From positions 248,001 to 312,000 of the forward strand of contig OY987270.1 of assembly GCA_963920665.1 (NCBI GenBank): DNA of 64,000 bases. Reading direction: 5' to 3'. Shown here piece by piece: positions 35,491-48,760 of the stretch (position 1 is its first letter; each line of letters begins with the position of its first letter). The notes under the pieces are model-generated. The model made no database searches. It was not told the DNA's origin and saw only the letters and a program-made list of their open reading frames with translations. Origin of the DNA: Straminergon stramineum (Eukaryota; Streptophyta; Bryopsida; Hypnales; Calliergonaceae). A program made the translations under genes and the position numbers.

Positions 35491-37442
35491 GAGATTTGCA
35501 GGCCAAACATTCATGTTTTCCAAACAATCGTGGATGCTGCTGCTCTGCGGAAATGACAAGTTGCTTAAGCACAGCCAAGAAATTAAGTTAGTTCAGCTGT
35601 AAACAACAATGCTAACTTAGCAAGCAGAAGAATCGTGAACATTTGAACCTGGACTCCCGGCCATGGCAAGTGTTTGCCTTGGCTTCTTGCCAAATGCCGT
35701 TTTGCCATCCACAAGGAAAGAGGTGGTGAGGCAAATGCATAAAGATAGTGTCTAAATACCTTAAAGTCCGTTTTTTGAATTTCTTGGCTACGATCTGCTA
35801 CTGGAGTTGTGTGGCGACGAAATTCTTTTCTAAATCTGGAGAACTTCTGTTCAAATTTTGAAGGAAGTTCATGTTCATGTGGTGGGGTGGAATTGAAAGA
35901 ACATGTGGTTGGCGCTACACTGACGGATCCTACTATTCAGGGTGTGAAATTAGTGTTAACTTACTTCAAACAAAACAAAATGGTGGGAATCTGTACAATT
36001 CCATTTTTTTAAAACTCCACTAATTTTAAATAATTCAATAAAAGAGGGACATTGATAAAGTACACTAATAATGAAATTTAGCATGAGGATATCAATAACT
36101 ATTTTGTCATTTATCCTCTTCTGTAATTTATTGTTATTCTCATTTAGTTGACAATTAGTGTTTATGTTAGATATCGATCTAGTTCACGGTGAAACTATGA
36201 TCTAGGTCCTAATTTATTTATCTCTAGTGTACCATTTAGATGATAGTTAGTGTTAGGGTTCATGATGAGTATTGCAAACATGAAATTTCATTATTAGTAT
36301 ATGTCATACCCACTAGAAGGTTAACTCCTAAATTTTTCATAGTTAAGAGGCCCCAAACTACCTCAAAATACTTGTACCCAATGCAAGGCTAAAATCTTCA
36401 TCTAAATTTATTTTTAAACAAATCAATCCATAAGATCCTTTAATTAACTTATTCAAGTATATCCTTCCAAATTTTTAGAAAGAATATCTCCACCAATTGG
36501 AACTTCAATGTGCCTAAACTTCAAAATGTAAGTTTTTCTAACCCTTTAGAAAGGTGAAGATTTTTCTATCAACATTTTTAGGAAAAAAATTCATAAATTC
36601 CATAAATTGTGTAGTTTAGTCAATATGTTGAAAAAACTAAACATCTAATAACTTCTATTAGAAATTGATAATTTCTCATTCCAATGCTAGAAATGTTCTA
36701 GTAAACAATTAGTAAACAATTTCTTTTTGCCTTTATAGAAAAAAATCAAAACTAAGTTCAAAAAATGACTTCATATACATTTTCTACCTTCACTGTATGC
36801 CAAACAAAACATGTAACTTTCACTTCATTATTCAAAATTGTATGATTCAAGTGTTTTTGAATAGATATCAATAGATGCAATCCATTAAAATTAATCAATC
36901 TTTTTTAGAACCCTAGGCTTCTAAACTCATGGGCTCAAGATCCTAGGCTCACTTCTAGCAACTGTAGCTACCCAAGTTCTCAAAAAATTCAAACTAGACT
37001 CTTTAGTCATTCAAGGGTTAATTGGTATAGAGGAGGTAACAAAATCGCATTTAAAATCGACTCAATAAGCACTTGGATATAGTTCCTATCATTGGGTTTT
37101 TCAATTTTATTGGATTTTATTGACAATTGAAACAAAGGACATTTTTGGTGTTTTTAATGTACAATATTGTTGAATAAACTATATATTTACAAAGTATTGA
37201 TTATGGATGTACCTAGTCTCTCTAGTTGTACATTTGAATCAAGAATCATGATGGTCTGAAGGAATGTATACATATAGCAACATGAAGCCTAGAACTAAAG
37301 AAAATAATTCACAATGAAAAAATGCTTTGGAGTTGAAATTTTTTCTTGTAAGGTAGTTACATCTAATTTTGATCTTATTACAAAATGAAACCATCCCATC
37401 AAAATTCTTGCGTAAAATGCACAATAAGCATCTCTTTATTAA
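35491..37442. other. Intergenic DNA, no gene seen
   Basis: Positions 35491-36000 are of higher complexity but without a convincing frame. A possible diverged TTAA-flanked element lies at 36325-37017 (TTAA CTCCTAAATTT ... ATTCAAGGG TTAA); its termini match poorly. Confidence 0.5.
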
Positions 37443-38363
37443 CCCCTAAAGTTTTATGACTATATTTTCACTGAAAATGGTCCAAAACTGTCATTTTTAG
37501 TACAGGTGCCAAATTTTTGAAATTTTTTTTTGGACAAATGGAACCATAGGATCTTGAAGTATACTGACTTGAGAGCGTGTGGTAAAAATTTCAGAAATTT
37601 ACACCGCATGGATTGCAAGATGTAAGCATTTAAATTCACCAAAATCATTTTTTGGGCCCTGCAAAAAACAAGGCAGTTGCACTTCACAAGCTGACTTTTC
37701 TAAGAAAAAATGTCCAAAATGGTGGTGCATCTTTGTATTCTTTTTCCTAGACAAGTTGGCCACATGCTTGAAAAATTTCAGATCATTTGGAATTGTACAA
37801 CATATAGGAAAAAATAGTAAGTAGATAGTAGTAGAGAATGATTCACAATACTCAATTGTTAAGAATTTAATTATGGAATTGAAAAATGCCAATCCCAATG
37901 GTTGCAATGTTATAATAAACAATCTACATCGTATGATTTTATTTTTTTCCAAAAATATTGAAAATTGAGTAAGATAAAGGACTTCGAAGATTATTTTAGA
38001 GTAAAGAATCCATCACTGATCACAAACAAAAAATCCTCATAACTATTGACTCCTCGACCAAAATGGAATGATTCAAAGCTTTCCAAGTATATGTAACTCT
38101 AGAAAACCAATTTCAAATTTCAGTTTTTGAAAATAGTGATTTTTTTTAATCTGCCCAGACTGCCCATTTACAAAAAAACCCAACATATTAGGCCATAACT
38201 TTTGACTCGTATTTCCAAATGTCATGAAATTTTGTGCATCTAAAAGATATTCCTCATCTCCACCTTCTCTTAAAATTTGGGTTAAAAATATGGAAATCTC
38301 TAGCCACACATACCTACCCAAAATTGCTATACACCCAAAAAATAAAGGTTGGTCCTTTAGGGG
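37443..38363 (+). mobile_element. TTAA-family element, 921 bp copy
   Basis: Starts CCCCTAAAGTTTTATGACTA and ends TTGGTCCTTTAGGGG, with intact TTAA on both sides (37439-37442 and 38364-38367). The conserved middle block is present (AGGATCTTGAAGTATACTGA, GGATTGCAAGAT). Confidence 0.8.
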
Positions 38364-39928
38364 TTAAGTAGATCATTAAGACATATTTTTGGAAACACAC
38401 TTAGTATTAAATGATCATGCCAAAAGAAAGTTTTACTGTACACTCTACCCCTTGAGATGATTTCTATTGCCTTGAAAAAAGTGTCAAATTTTGATTCTTG
38501 CTAAGGATGAAGGCATGAATTTTGAGGATGTATACAATATGAACATTAATCTTTTTGTCTTTTTATAGCATCTATCATTAGCTACTAGAAAATGATTAAT
38601 TTATGCTTACTTTTTCCAACTAATGCATCATAAATTGTGATGAAATCCCTTTTCATTTCCTAATTCAATCCAACAGGAACAAATTTTGTCATTTAATAGT
38701 AATATTGCTTAATTGTAATTTGTAGTTTTCTAATTGTGTGTTCATACCATCGTACGTCTTCATCACATTGATTTTGTGGTTTCATCTTGATGTTTATAAT
38801 GCCTGAGAGTTGTTTCTTTTTTTTTTCTACACCATTTCTTTTCTTCTACCCTAGTAGTGGTATAGATAAAGTATACATGACTTTAACATGTAAATTTGAA
38901 ATACCAAAAATGCCATATACAAAACAAATATTAAAGCTTTCTAATGAAAATTTCTAAGCAAGGATTCTTGTATCATATCTAATAAGGTAAACATGCCAAT
39001 TACCAACTAGATTTGTTATCCAAGTACCTTGGAGAAGCTATTTGTCAACTCATGTATTTGATAGAGATTGAGAAGTTCGGGAGAACCCAATTATAAATAG
39101 AATTAAGACATTCTAACATGCAATGAATTTTTTGTCATTTTTCAAAGTTTGTTGGGACTAAATTGGTAAAGTGCGTGTAGACCCATGCTCAAACACATGA
39201 TGACGTGTACCCTCCCCAAGTGCATTGTCATAATACTAAAGGGTTGCTAAGATTGTGGTAATGGATGGGTGACTAATACAAATGGAAGGGTCCAATAGAT
39301 GTCAAAATTAGGTGATGGAAGACATTGGGTTGTTTCATCTTCAACAACTTAACTCTTGCATGGAACTTGACCCTAAGTGGGGTTTTCAAGATGTCGTATG
39401 TAATGGTGGAACATCCTCAAAAATATAGTTGTAGTAAAATTGGAGCATCCTTAGTCCTCAGCCTGCACCACGGCTCTACAACAATACATGTTGAGCTTGT
39501 TCATGCAAACATTTTTTTAAAAGTGGCAAATCCCAAGTGTCACTTCTCAACCAACGGACATTACTTCAAACCCTATTTCACCTTATAGGGTTTTGTTGGA
39601 GTCGTTTTGTTGATTTGCAACATGGGACCAAAAAAAAGAATGAAGCAACAATTATTGTGACCATAGGACCAATTGTTGCTAGGATATCGTTGATTGGTTG
39701 TGTGCAAAGCTTTTTTCATGGGGGCAACAAATACATTGAATTTGACATGCGAGGGTGATTGAATGCCGAGCCTATGAAGATCGAGGGTGTTCTAATGGAT
39801 GCAATAGGGCTACGTTTCAATGATTGACTAACAACCCACATACCATTCCCGACTTCCTGAACAAATGGCGAGGTCATGCTCAAGATGCTCTCAAAACAAT
39901 TAAAAAACATGTGATGGACATAACTTAA
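38364..39928. other. Intergenic DNA with a possible decayed frame
   Basis: Positions 39060-39900 are less AT-rich and hold overlapping short plus-strand frames (39325-39588 and 39537-39758) that together could be a frameshifted relic. I recognise no family motif. Confidence 0.45.
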
Positions 39929-40150
39929 CCCTTAAATGCCAACATGGACTTTTTGTGTCTAATGGATGACAAGGAATTCTCTTGTGCGGGACAGAAGTGC
40001 AACTATTCATCCTCGGAATTAGGGGTGGAAAGGTTAGATCTTGTATAGTAATTTGACCTCCAATGGATATTTTTTGGTTTTTTAAAGTAGATGATGTCAC
40101 ACGGTTCCGAAAACCATGATTTCTACAGTTACCGGTTTGTCCTTTAAGGG
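39929..40150 (+). mobile_element. Short TTAA-family derivative (222 bp)
   Basis: Starts CCCTTAAATGCCAAC and ends GTTTGTCCTTTAAGGG, with intact TTAA on both sides (39925-39928 and 40151-40154). Related copies lie at 26192-26414 and 30376-30515. Size and lack of coding capacity make it a typical MITE. Confidence 0.75.
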
Positions 40151-40542
40151 TTAAGTTATTGGTCCCCAAATTCAGGAAAAACAACAACATCCCAATCATA
40201 AGCTCTGAAAGGAAACATTCAATTCAAATGCTCTTCAATGAAACACTCCACTAAGTTAAGTTAAGATCAGGCAGTGCTTTAAGTTAACTTATTGGTGATT
40301 CTTCACCAAATGTAGAGGTGACTTAATCCCCCTCTACTTTGGAGTTAGTCAACCCTATTCTACCTGCTCCTGAAGCAGCGAACTTAATAATAAGTTGCAT
40401 GTCCACTATAAAGGAACCACTAACTTAAGTTAAGCTCTTACCTACTAACTTATGGTCATTTACTAATTAAAGACCCAAAGAACAACACCCAGAATTGGTG
40501 GCCAACACTGAACTGGAATAAGAAAGGTTGAACCACATATAA

Positions 40543-40956
40543 GGTAGAAGCACCCAAATGTGAAACTTGTTTTGGATCTCTTGATATGGAGGGTGCATAC
40601 AGGAAAAAATGATGTGTGTGTTATGAAATGGTTTTAGGAAACCAACAAAATTGGTTTCGTATTTTTACAAGCTTTTATGAATATTATACAAATTTTTGAA
40701 AAGTACTTCGTAGATGCATCTATTGTGGACACTAGACTAACACCGAAGTGGGGAAGGAAACACCCTGAAGCAACACTCTCTAAACTTGAATCAAGTGCGG
40801 GTGATTGGTTGCTTCTTGGAAGAGTGACAACTTCTTGGAACCCCACATGTCTACTTTGGAACCCAACTTGTCTACTTTGGGTCCACAAGCATTTGGATTT
40901 AGGTCATTTTTTAGGTGTCCATAAACGACTCCTATTACATTTTGGTGCCTCTACCT
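40543..40956. mobile_element. MITE family C, copy 2
   Basis: Ends GGTAGAAGCACCCAAATGTG and TTTTGGTGCCTCTACC, bordered by ATAA and TTAA. The interior is the reverse complement of copy 1 at 16275-16686, with an extra near-duplicated CCCACATGTCTACTTTGGAA/CCCAACTTGTCTACTTTGG segment. Confidence 0.7.
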
Positions 40957-40985
40957 TAAGCTTAATTTACCCTATTGTTCTATTA

Positions 40986-41482
40986 GAACATCCTCATTCC
41001 AATTGGTATATTGGTATTCCAAATGTATTTCTAACTTTTGACTCATATATAATTAAAACTTAAAAATTGTATAATTAGAAGCGCTTTGAAAAGTATTCTG
41101 AATAGACATAAGAAAATTCAAATATAGACATGGGATTACCACTTCAAAAGCAAGATAAAAGTCATAAATTATAGAGGTCTTGGCCAATCATAGGTAGCAA
41201 AGCAAAATTTGGTCATTGACACTCCAAATGCTCTATGAGCATCCTCAATCCAACTAGTTTATTGTCTCTTCGAATGTGTTTCTAACTTTTAAATTGTGTA
41301 GAATTAGAGCTTGAAATTTGTATAATTGGAAGCACATTCCAAAGCACTTTGGGTAGGTAAAAGAAAATTCAAATTTAGATATTTGACAATGAAAATTAAC
41401 CGCTTCAAAAGCTAGCTAAAAAATAAAAATTATAGAGGTCTTGGCAAATCATGGTTACCTAAGCAAAAAAATTTGAGATTGG
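40986..41482. repeat. Tandem duplication, unit about 251 bp
   Basis: Two diverged units starting near 40986 and 41237 share CATCCTCA.TCCAA, ATGT.TTTCTAACTTTT, GAAAATTCAAAT.TAGA and TTATAGAGGTCTTGGC.AATCAT. Confidence 0.7.
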
Positions 41483-42033
41483 CTCTAAGTATAAGTGGGA
41501 AGAAGGTAGATGAAAATTTTGAGTTTTGGGGGCAAAATAAATGAAGGTATGAATAGAACATAGATATTAGATTTTCATTTATTAAGTTTTCATTTTCTTC
41601 CTAGCCTTCCATGAATTCCTTGTGAACCTTGCACAATAATCATGAAGCACCAAGTGACCATGCTAGTTGCGTCAGTGAACAATAGACAAAATTTCTTTTT
41701 CAAAATACTTGGATGTACTTCATCCACTTCTTGTGGCTTCAACAATAAGCTCTTGATAATATTCATAATTCACATAGAGGAAGTTGGCTCTTTTAGGGTT
41801 TACATGATCGAATGTCTCATCTATATACAAGCTTCTACAAATCAACATCTTTAGTCTTTAAAATCAAAGGGTAAAAAAAATTGAATGGTTGTTCAATACA
41901 AATTTCATTAGTTTTGAGTGATATTTGAATATGATAGATTTCTTCAATTTTTTTGAAATAGACACAAAAGTGTTATGTTAGACGAAATAGAAAACTACTA
42001 TAAAGTATTTATGTGAATGTTAATGACAATTAA

Positions 42034-42969
42034 CCCCTAAAGGTATTTGACTATGCTTTCACCAAAAACGCTCCAAAACTATCATCTTTGGTACAAGTAC
42101 CAAATTTTAGAAAAAATAAATTTTTGGACAAATGTAACCGTAGGATCTTGTAGTAAGCTGGTTTGAGAAGATGTGGAAAACATTTCAGAAATTTCCACCG
42201 TTTGGATTGCAAGATATTAGCATTTCAAGTGACAAAAAGCCATTTTTTGGCCCTGCAAAAATCCGGGCAGATGCACTCCACAAGGTCAAATCATTATGAA
42301 AAAATGTCCAAAATAGTTGTAATTCTTTGGATTCATTCTTCAAGTCATGTTGGCTACAAGCTTGAAAAATTTTAGATCATTTGGAATTGTACAACATATA
42401 GGGAAAAAATAGTAAGTTGAAAGAAGTAGAGAATGATTCAAAATACTAAATTGTTAATAATTTATTTATGGAATTGAAAAATGCCAATCCCAATGCTGAA
42501 ATTGTTGTAATAAACAATCTACACCTTACGTTTTTATTTTTTTTCCAAAAATATTAAAAATTGAGTTAAATAAAGGTCTTCAAAGTTTATTTTAGAGTAG
42601 AGATTCCATTACTACCCACAACTAAAACTCTTCATAACTTTCATCTCATTAATCAAAATGGAATGATTCAAAGCTTTCCATATATATAAAAATCAGTAAA
42701 ATCAATTTCAAATTTTTATTTTTTAAAAAAGTGATTTTTAAAGAAGTTTTTTTTTGCTGCCCGGGCTGCCTGCCGAGCAATGAAAACAACATATCATACA
42801 ATAACTTTTTAACCATGTGTTCAAAAGTTATGAAATTTTTTGGGTCTTAAAGCTACTCCTTGGGCATATGTTGTGTGAAAATTTCAAAGAAAAAAAATAA
42901 AAATTCCATCCTTAGTGAACTGCCCGAAATTGCTATGTTGCCAAAAAACACTGTTTGGTCCGTTAGGGG
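42034..42969 (+). mobile_element. TTAA-family element, 936 bp copy
   Basis: Starts CCCCTAAAGGTATTTGACTA and ends TTTGGTCCGTTAGGGG, with intact TTAA on both sides (42030-42033 and 42970-42973). It is the closest relative of the 29166 copy. The right terminus carries one change (CCGTTAGGGG). Confidence 0.82.
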
Positions 42970-45900
42970 TTAATGTCCTTGATTCCATATAAAATCTTTA
43001 CACAATCAACATCTTATTGAGCTTAACCTACATCAATGCTTCAACAATTTGACAATGTGTGTATGCAATAAAAGATTTTGGCTTTAGAAAAGGTAGTGTG
43101 GTTAGATGGGAGTGGAGGAGCTATTTAATGGGTATTTTCATTAAAGTTGTTCTTTGACTCATCATGTTTTGATTTTTTGTTTAAAGATAATGCTATTCTT
43201 CAAATAATCTTCAAACCAACAAAATTCTTCTGGAAGTCATAAAAGTCACCCTATCTTGGGATCCTAGTTTGTTTTTAATTATGGATCACATTTGAATGTT
43301 GATTGAACTTGTAATTTGGGGGTAATGACAACAAGACATGGTTGCATACATTCTAGCCACATAAAATTGTCTTCATCCTAAATTGAATTTTAATTAGGTT
43401 CCACACTTTACAAAAAAAGATATCAAATATCAATTAATACCTCAGGTAGTGAACATGCCAAGGAATTTTGAAGTGGTTTTGACTTGAAGAAACAAAACAT
43501 ATGTCAAAATCAAATCAAGCAATTAACCAACTTTGAAATGCATCTCTTTTATAACTGACAATATTTTTTTAATCAATACTTTCCAACTACATACAATACA
43601 TCTGCATATTGTACCTAGAATCAAAGTCAAAATTTCATGCTAAATTATTCATTACCCCATAAAAGTCCCATTGTCATACTGGGTACAAAATGGATCTTGG
43701 ACATGCTTCAAATTTATTATAATATTTTTCAAAATTTCCAAGTAGTGTAGAACAACACTTCAAAAATTTCAGTCTGTTCAGTTTGTTTGAAAGCCAAAAA
43801 AAACATTGTAAATGTCAAAATCAAGTTTTGTAAGGAGAAAGATTCAAAATACCAAAATGCATTGTAGACCATTTTTTTTTAATAAGATACTCTTAATAAA
43901 ATCAAAACAACTACATTGATGATGTGGATATAACATGAAAAAAATTTGCAAACATAAAAAATAATGAAAATCATTTGCTCTTCATATATAGAAAATTGTT
44001 TGATACTCAAGAGGACATTTTTTTTGTCTATGACATCCATGTATATGGGTCATTCTAGAAAGTAGCCATCCTATTATCAAGATGGTCAACCTCAAATTAT
44101 CAAATTTTTGAATGAGTAGGTGCATTCTTTATTTCAACAATTTCTTAACAATCCTCCTATACTTTTAGTCCTCAATGCAGATATAGAATTAATCCAAGAA
44201 GGAAGACTAAAAATATTTGATTATTGACTTTCAAAGAAGTTGTAGAAACAAATAAAGAATCTATTCGCCCAAGAATTGGATCAATTTTGGCTTACTACCT
44301 CAATCATAGTTTCTAATCTTTCAATGTCAAGTCATGCATTTCTCCTAAAATCCCATCATGTATAGTGGAATCCACTAATTAGATAGGCAATTCTTATTCT
44401 ACCATTCCAAAATTGTTGCATGATGTAAAGAATAGTTGATATCCTTAGTCATGCATAATTTACATTGTATTCTCATGCAACTGTCTTAATATTTCCAAAT
44501 CATAAAATCCAATTTTGCATAAATTTAATGGTTTCACATGAGAATTATTTTAAAAACCATTGGTGATGAATTCTTCAAAATTAAATTATGTAAGTTTGTA
44601 AAAAAACATCCATACACACATCTTTTGTGTTAGAAAAGATGCCATTAAGTAACAAAAAATTAATTTATTGAGAATTCAATATTGGGGTATCACATTTCCA
44701 AAATTTTATAATTGAATATTTTTTTGTTGTAAGTAGATTTTCGCTCCTTTGCGATGTGCATTAACCTCATGGTTCCATTTAGTCATTTGGAAGCCCAATT
44801 TAACCCCTTTTAGTCCCTTTTGCACACTCAACCTATTTGAGTACACTTTTTACAATTAGATGAGAGTGCAATTTGGTCCAACTAAAGTAACAACACCTAA
44901 TTTCAACAACTTTCTAGAATTGAATATAGCACATTCTTGCCTAAATGTACTCCAACTAGTCATGAGAGTCTATGATCAGATTTTTTTTTGGAAAAGTCAG
45001 TGTCTATTGAAAGGGGAGGAAAACAATTAGGCCAGTCAGGAAATCAATTTCTTGGACAACTCAACCTAGGTGGGAGGTTGAGGGATAGGTGCCACTCCGG
45101 TTTTGCAGCTACGATCGGATTGAAAAACATCTGTCTTCAACACTTCAAAAATTTGTATTTCATTCATACAGTGTCCCAAAAATGTGTTTTAAGAGAATCT
45201 AGAATTCCTTTAGGTCTACGGACAAGACCCTACAAAACGTTTTTCAAATCTGATAATAGAATCCATGCAGAATTACTTCTTAGTGCAAATTTCAGTGAAG
45301 TCACCTTGTATGCATCATAAACTCACAATTGGTCTGCTTTTGGTTTTTTTTGGTCATCCTCCATTGAAAATAAAAATAAGGCCATTCTGATCAAACTGTG
45401 TGGTTTGGAAGCCGAGAAGCCAACTGGAGGGATTCTAAGCTTCAGTTAATCGCGAGGGTACACTTAATTAAACTGACAAGAATGCCCCATAGGGGCTGGT
45501 TATGGAGGGGGTACACCACCATAATCAAGCTTATGACACTCAGTCTGCAAGAGGAAGACCAGATTTGAAAATTGAAACCGGATCATTAAAAACACGAGAC
45601 TGAGGGTAATTACAAACTTGGAACAGCCGTCACGGCATGTGGGCAAGTAGTAATGGATGTGGGGAAACCCGAGCATAAAATTATAATGCCCGGAAGTCCT
45701 TGTAAGGATAGCCATCATCCGGGAATTCGAAATAATGACCTAGAGTGAGATTGTTGGATAATGAAATCACGAGAACAAGGGGACTAGAGGTTCAGAAAAA
45801 AACATTTGGGGATGCGGGGAGTGACAAATTGAGTACATTAAGTAATTAATCCCATCAGGTTTGGGGTGACCTTCAATCTCACATGCTCCCCCCACCATGT

Positions 45901-47076
45901 TGAACTCCATATAAGACATGCTGATCCCTGCACAGACTAGTGATCTGAGGTTGCCCCTCTCAAATTACTTGACATTCTATACTGCAGAAATATCCATACC
46001 TTGAATTGGGCTGTAAGTTTAGGGTTTGTTTGGTTTGTTATGTCAAGATCTTCTGAACTGTGCATCCTTGATTGCATTCTTGGTACTGTCAAAAAGTCCT
46101 CAGTGAGGAGGGGTGCACGGGTTTGGTTTTGTGGCATTTGGACTTAAGGTATGAAAGTTACAGATTTTTTGAGTTATTTTTGAATGAAAAAATTAATTTT
46201 ATTTGACTGTGGCAATGGCATAAGGCACACTAGTTTAATGTTATCGTACAAGGTTGCAGTAATTTCATTTAACCAAAACCATATGTGTGACATGAGGTGG
46301 TACATTGGTTTAGGGGTTAGTTGAAAGAGTTGTATGTGCCTCCATGTGGATAAACAATGAATTATGAGGTAACTTTTTGGAAGTAAGGCAACCTTGTTGT
46401 TAAATTAAAGACAACCTAATTTCACTATTATGTGCAGTGATGCTAGAATATTATTATAGCTATTAATAAGGTAATTGCATCTAGTTGTAACATATTTGCA
46501 AAATTGTCTCATCATGATTCTTTTCTAAAATGTAAGCTCTCAAAACATGATTGCCAAAAAGGCAATCTTGGACACACTATTTTGACCAAACACATTGGAA
46601 ATTCTTTGCTTGTTCATTTTTTGTGCGTAAATGCATGAAAAGATAATCTTGAATCTCCATATGACTTCTAATAAGATCCCTCCCAAAATTGACATTAATG
46701 GGAACCGCGCTCAAATGCATATTTAGAAAATTTTAGGTGTAATTACTTAGTAAGATAAAAAGTCAGAGTAGTTACTACTTTCATGGTATGTGCATTGACT
46801 ACATTCATACCAAGAGTTATCGAGAAGAGGTGAATGTAATTATTCTTGTGAGTTGAAGGAAATTTTAATATAGAGGACATATGACAATGAAGCCCCCTCT
46901 ATGGTTGAGAATTTGTTTACATCAAAAGAAGGATAATAACTTTCAAAGCATGAGCGATAAACAAAAAGACCCTACTTTCCTTGTGGGGATTAAATAACCT
47001 CACTATTCCCTTCCAAAATCTAATCCTTTTGGAAAACTTATCCAATGTGTGCAAATTTTAACTTTCTTGACTTTAA
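42970..47076. other. Intergenic DNA with a higher-complexity island at 44950-46150
   Basis: Most of this stretch is AT-rich and featureless. The island at 44950-46150 has mixed composition and several open frames (44988-45320 plus, 45937-46137 minus), none with a motif I recognise, and a CCATATAAGACATGC sequence near 45908 that could be a TATA box. It may be an old LTR or a captured gene fragment. Confidence 0.45.
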
Positions 47077-47654
47077 CCCTTAAAGGACCGAAGAACATTT
47101 CGAGCAAAGATTGTCAAAAACTACTAATTTTTAGGGCAACAAGAAAAAAATGATAAAAAAAGTTTTTTTTCAAAATTCAACCATACAAATTTGTACTGAA
47201 CTTCTTTGGCAACATATGGAAATTTTTTAGAAACTTTGATTGAATGGATTGAAAGATCAAAATGTTTGAAGTTAGGTGAAAAAGTTTTTTTCCAACCTTG
47301 CTAATAGGACCTGCAAACTTTAACTCCTTCTAGAATGAGATTCTTATACTAAACATGGTTAATTTTTTCTGACATTTGCATCTTGTATCATGTAAGCTAC
47401 ACACCCACCAAATTTCAAAATCAAGAGAGGAGTTTTGCACATGCTACCCAAAGTTGCCCAAGCTGCCCTCAAAGTTCAGGGCATCATAACTTTTGATTTG
47501 AGCACTTGTTTGGAAAAAAAATTAGATTATCAAGAAGCGGGTACATAGTTACACGTTATGTCCAAATTTCATGATCATCCAATCAAAAATGACTTTGTAG
47601 GAACCTACCCAAGATTTCTTGCACACATTGAATGGACACTTGGCCCTTTAGGGG
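47077..47654 (+). mobile_element. TTAA-family element, 578 bp copy
   Basis: Starts CCCTTAAAGGACCGAAG and ends ACTTGGCCCTTTAGGGG, with intact TTAA on both sides (47073-47076 and 47655-47658). Despite its shorter length it keeps a diverged version of the middle block (CAACCATACAAATTTGTACT, GGATTGAAAGATCA) and the AGTTGCCCAAGCTGCCC segment. Confidence 0.75.
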
Positions 47655-47775
47655 TTAAGATATAGCCACTTACAATGTCGTGTGCTACATTGGACTAAAG
47701 GAGGAAATTTGTCTCCTTGCAAGCACTTCAATTAAGTTTGAAACCTCAAACTCTAAAGTTTTATGTTTCTCTCTT

Positions 47776-47996
47776 TTTAATATGTGAGCATAAAAGTGTG
47801 AGCATGTGAGCAATGAACATATGTATACTAGATATCCTACAACCATAAAAGGTGCTTATAATATAAATACCTATAATATAGGTATCTATAACATAATTAC
47901 ACTACAACCATAGAAGGTTTTATAATATAGACACTTATAACATAGGTGTATAGTCTTCTAGATTTGTAGGCTCGTGCTCTTAGGTTCACATAACAA
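47776..47996. mobile_element. MITE family B, copy 3 (diverged)
   Basis: Left end AATATGTGAGCATAAAAGTGTG and right end GGCTCGTGCTCTTAGGTTCAC, with the CTATAATATAGGTATCTATA-type interior of family B. Limits are approximate. Confidence 0.5.
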
Positions 47997-48586
47997 CAAC
48001 TCTTGAGAATGACACACAACTTTTGAAAATCTCTATTTGTATTAGGAAGTCAAAGTTCAATGTCAATTTTTGAAACCAAGTAGCTAGACTACCAAAAGCT
48101 CTCTCCTTGTAGCATTGACTCTTTTTTTTTAATGAATCAATCACTTAAATTTGTTCATAATAATTTTGGTCTACGCCAAGCTTCCTTCCTTACAATCGCG
48201 AGCAAATAAATTTGCTTACAAATTGGTCCTCCTTACAAATGAAAGAACATTGGTCTTATAGGGTCATGCACTCTTGTCAAACTATCCCCTCCAAAGATGC
48301 AAACACCTCCTGGTGTTTGCATTAGTTACCCCCCTTCCAGTGCCAAAAATCAGGGGGCCGTTGATTTTTAAAAAAATGCTTCCCCCCTTGATTGTCGTCA
48401 ATTGTTTAAATAATCACAAGCTGTTGATCTTTAAAATATGATCTGAGCCATCCAAATACAAAATACATAATACAATATTAGATATTATACAAATATAGAT
48501 ATGATACAAATATGGTACATATTACGGATACAATATGTATACAAATATGGACCAGGGATGTAACCCATATTGTTTGGGGAGGGGGG

Positions 48587-48760
48587 GTACACTCTAAAAA
48601 TATAAATAGGGAGGGGAGAGGGAAATCTAACTAGAGTGGGGGATACACTCTAAAAATATAAGTAGGGAAGGGAGAGGGAAAACTAACCAAAGTAGGGGGT
48701 GGGTAGGAAACCAACCAAAATAGGGGGAGGGGGAACCACCCCAAGTGTGGGGGGGAAGAT
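48587..48760 (+). repeat. G-rich tandem repeat
   Basis: Two adjacent units share ACACTCTAAAAATATAA.TAG, GGGA.GGGAGAGGGAAA and CTAAC.A.AGT.GGGG, followed by more GGGGG tracts. The plus strand is strongly G-rich and could form G-quadruplexes. Confidence 0.7.
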
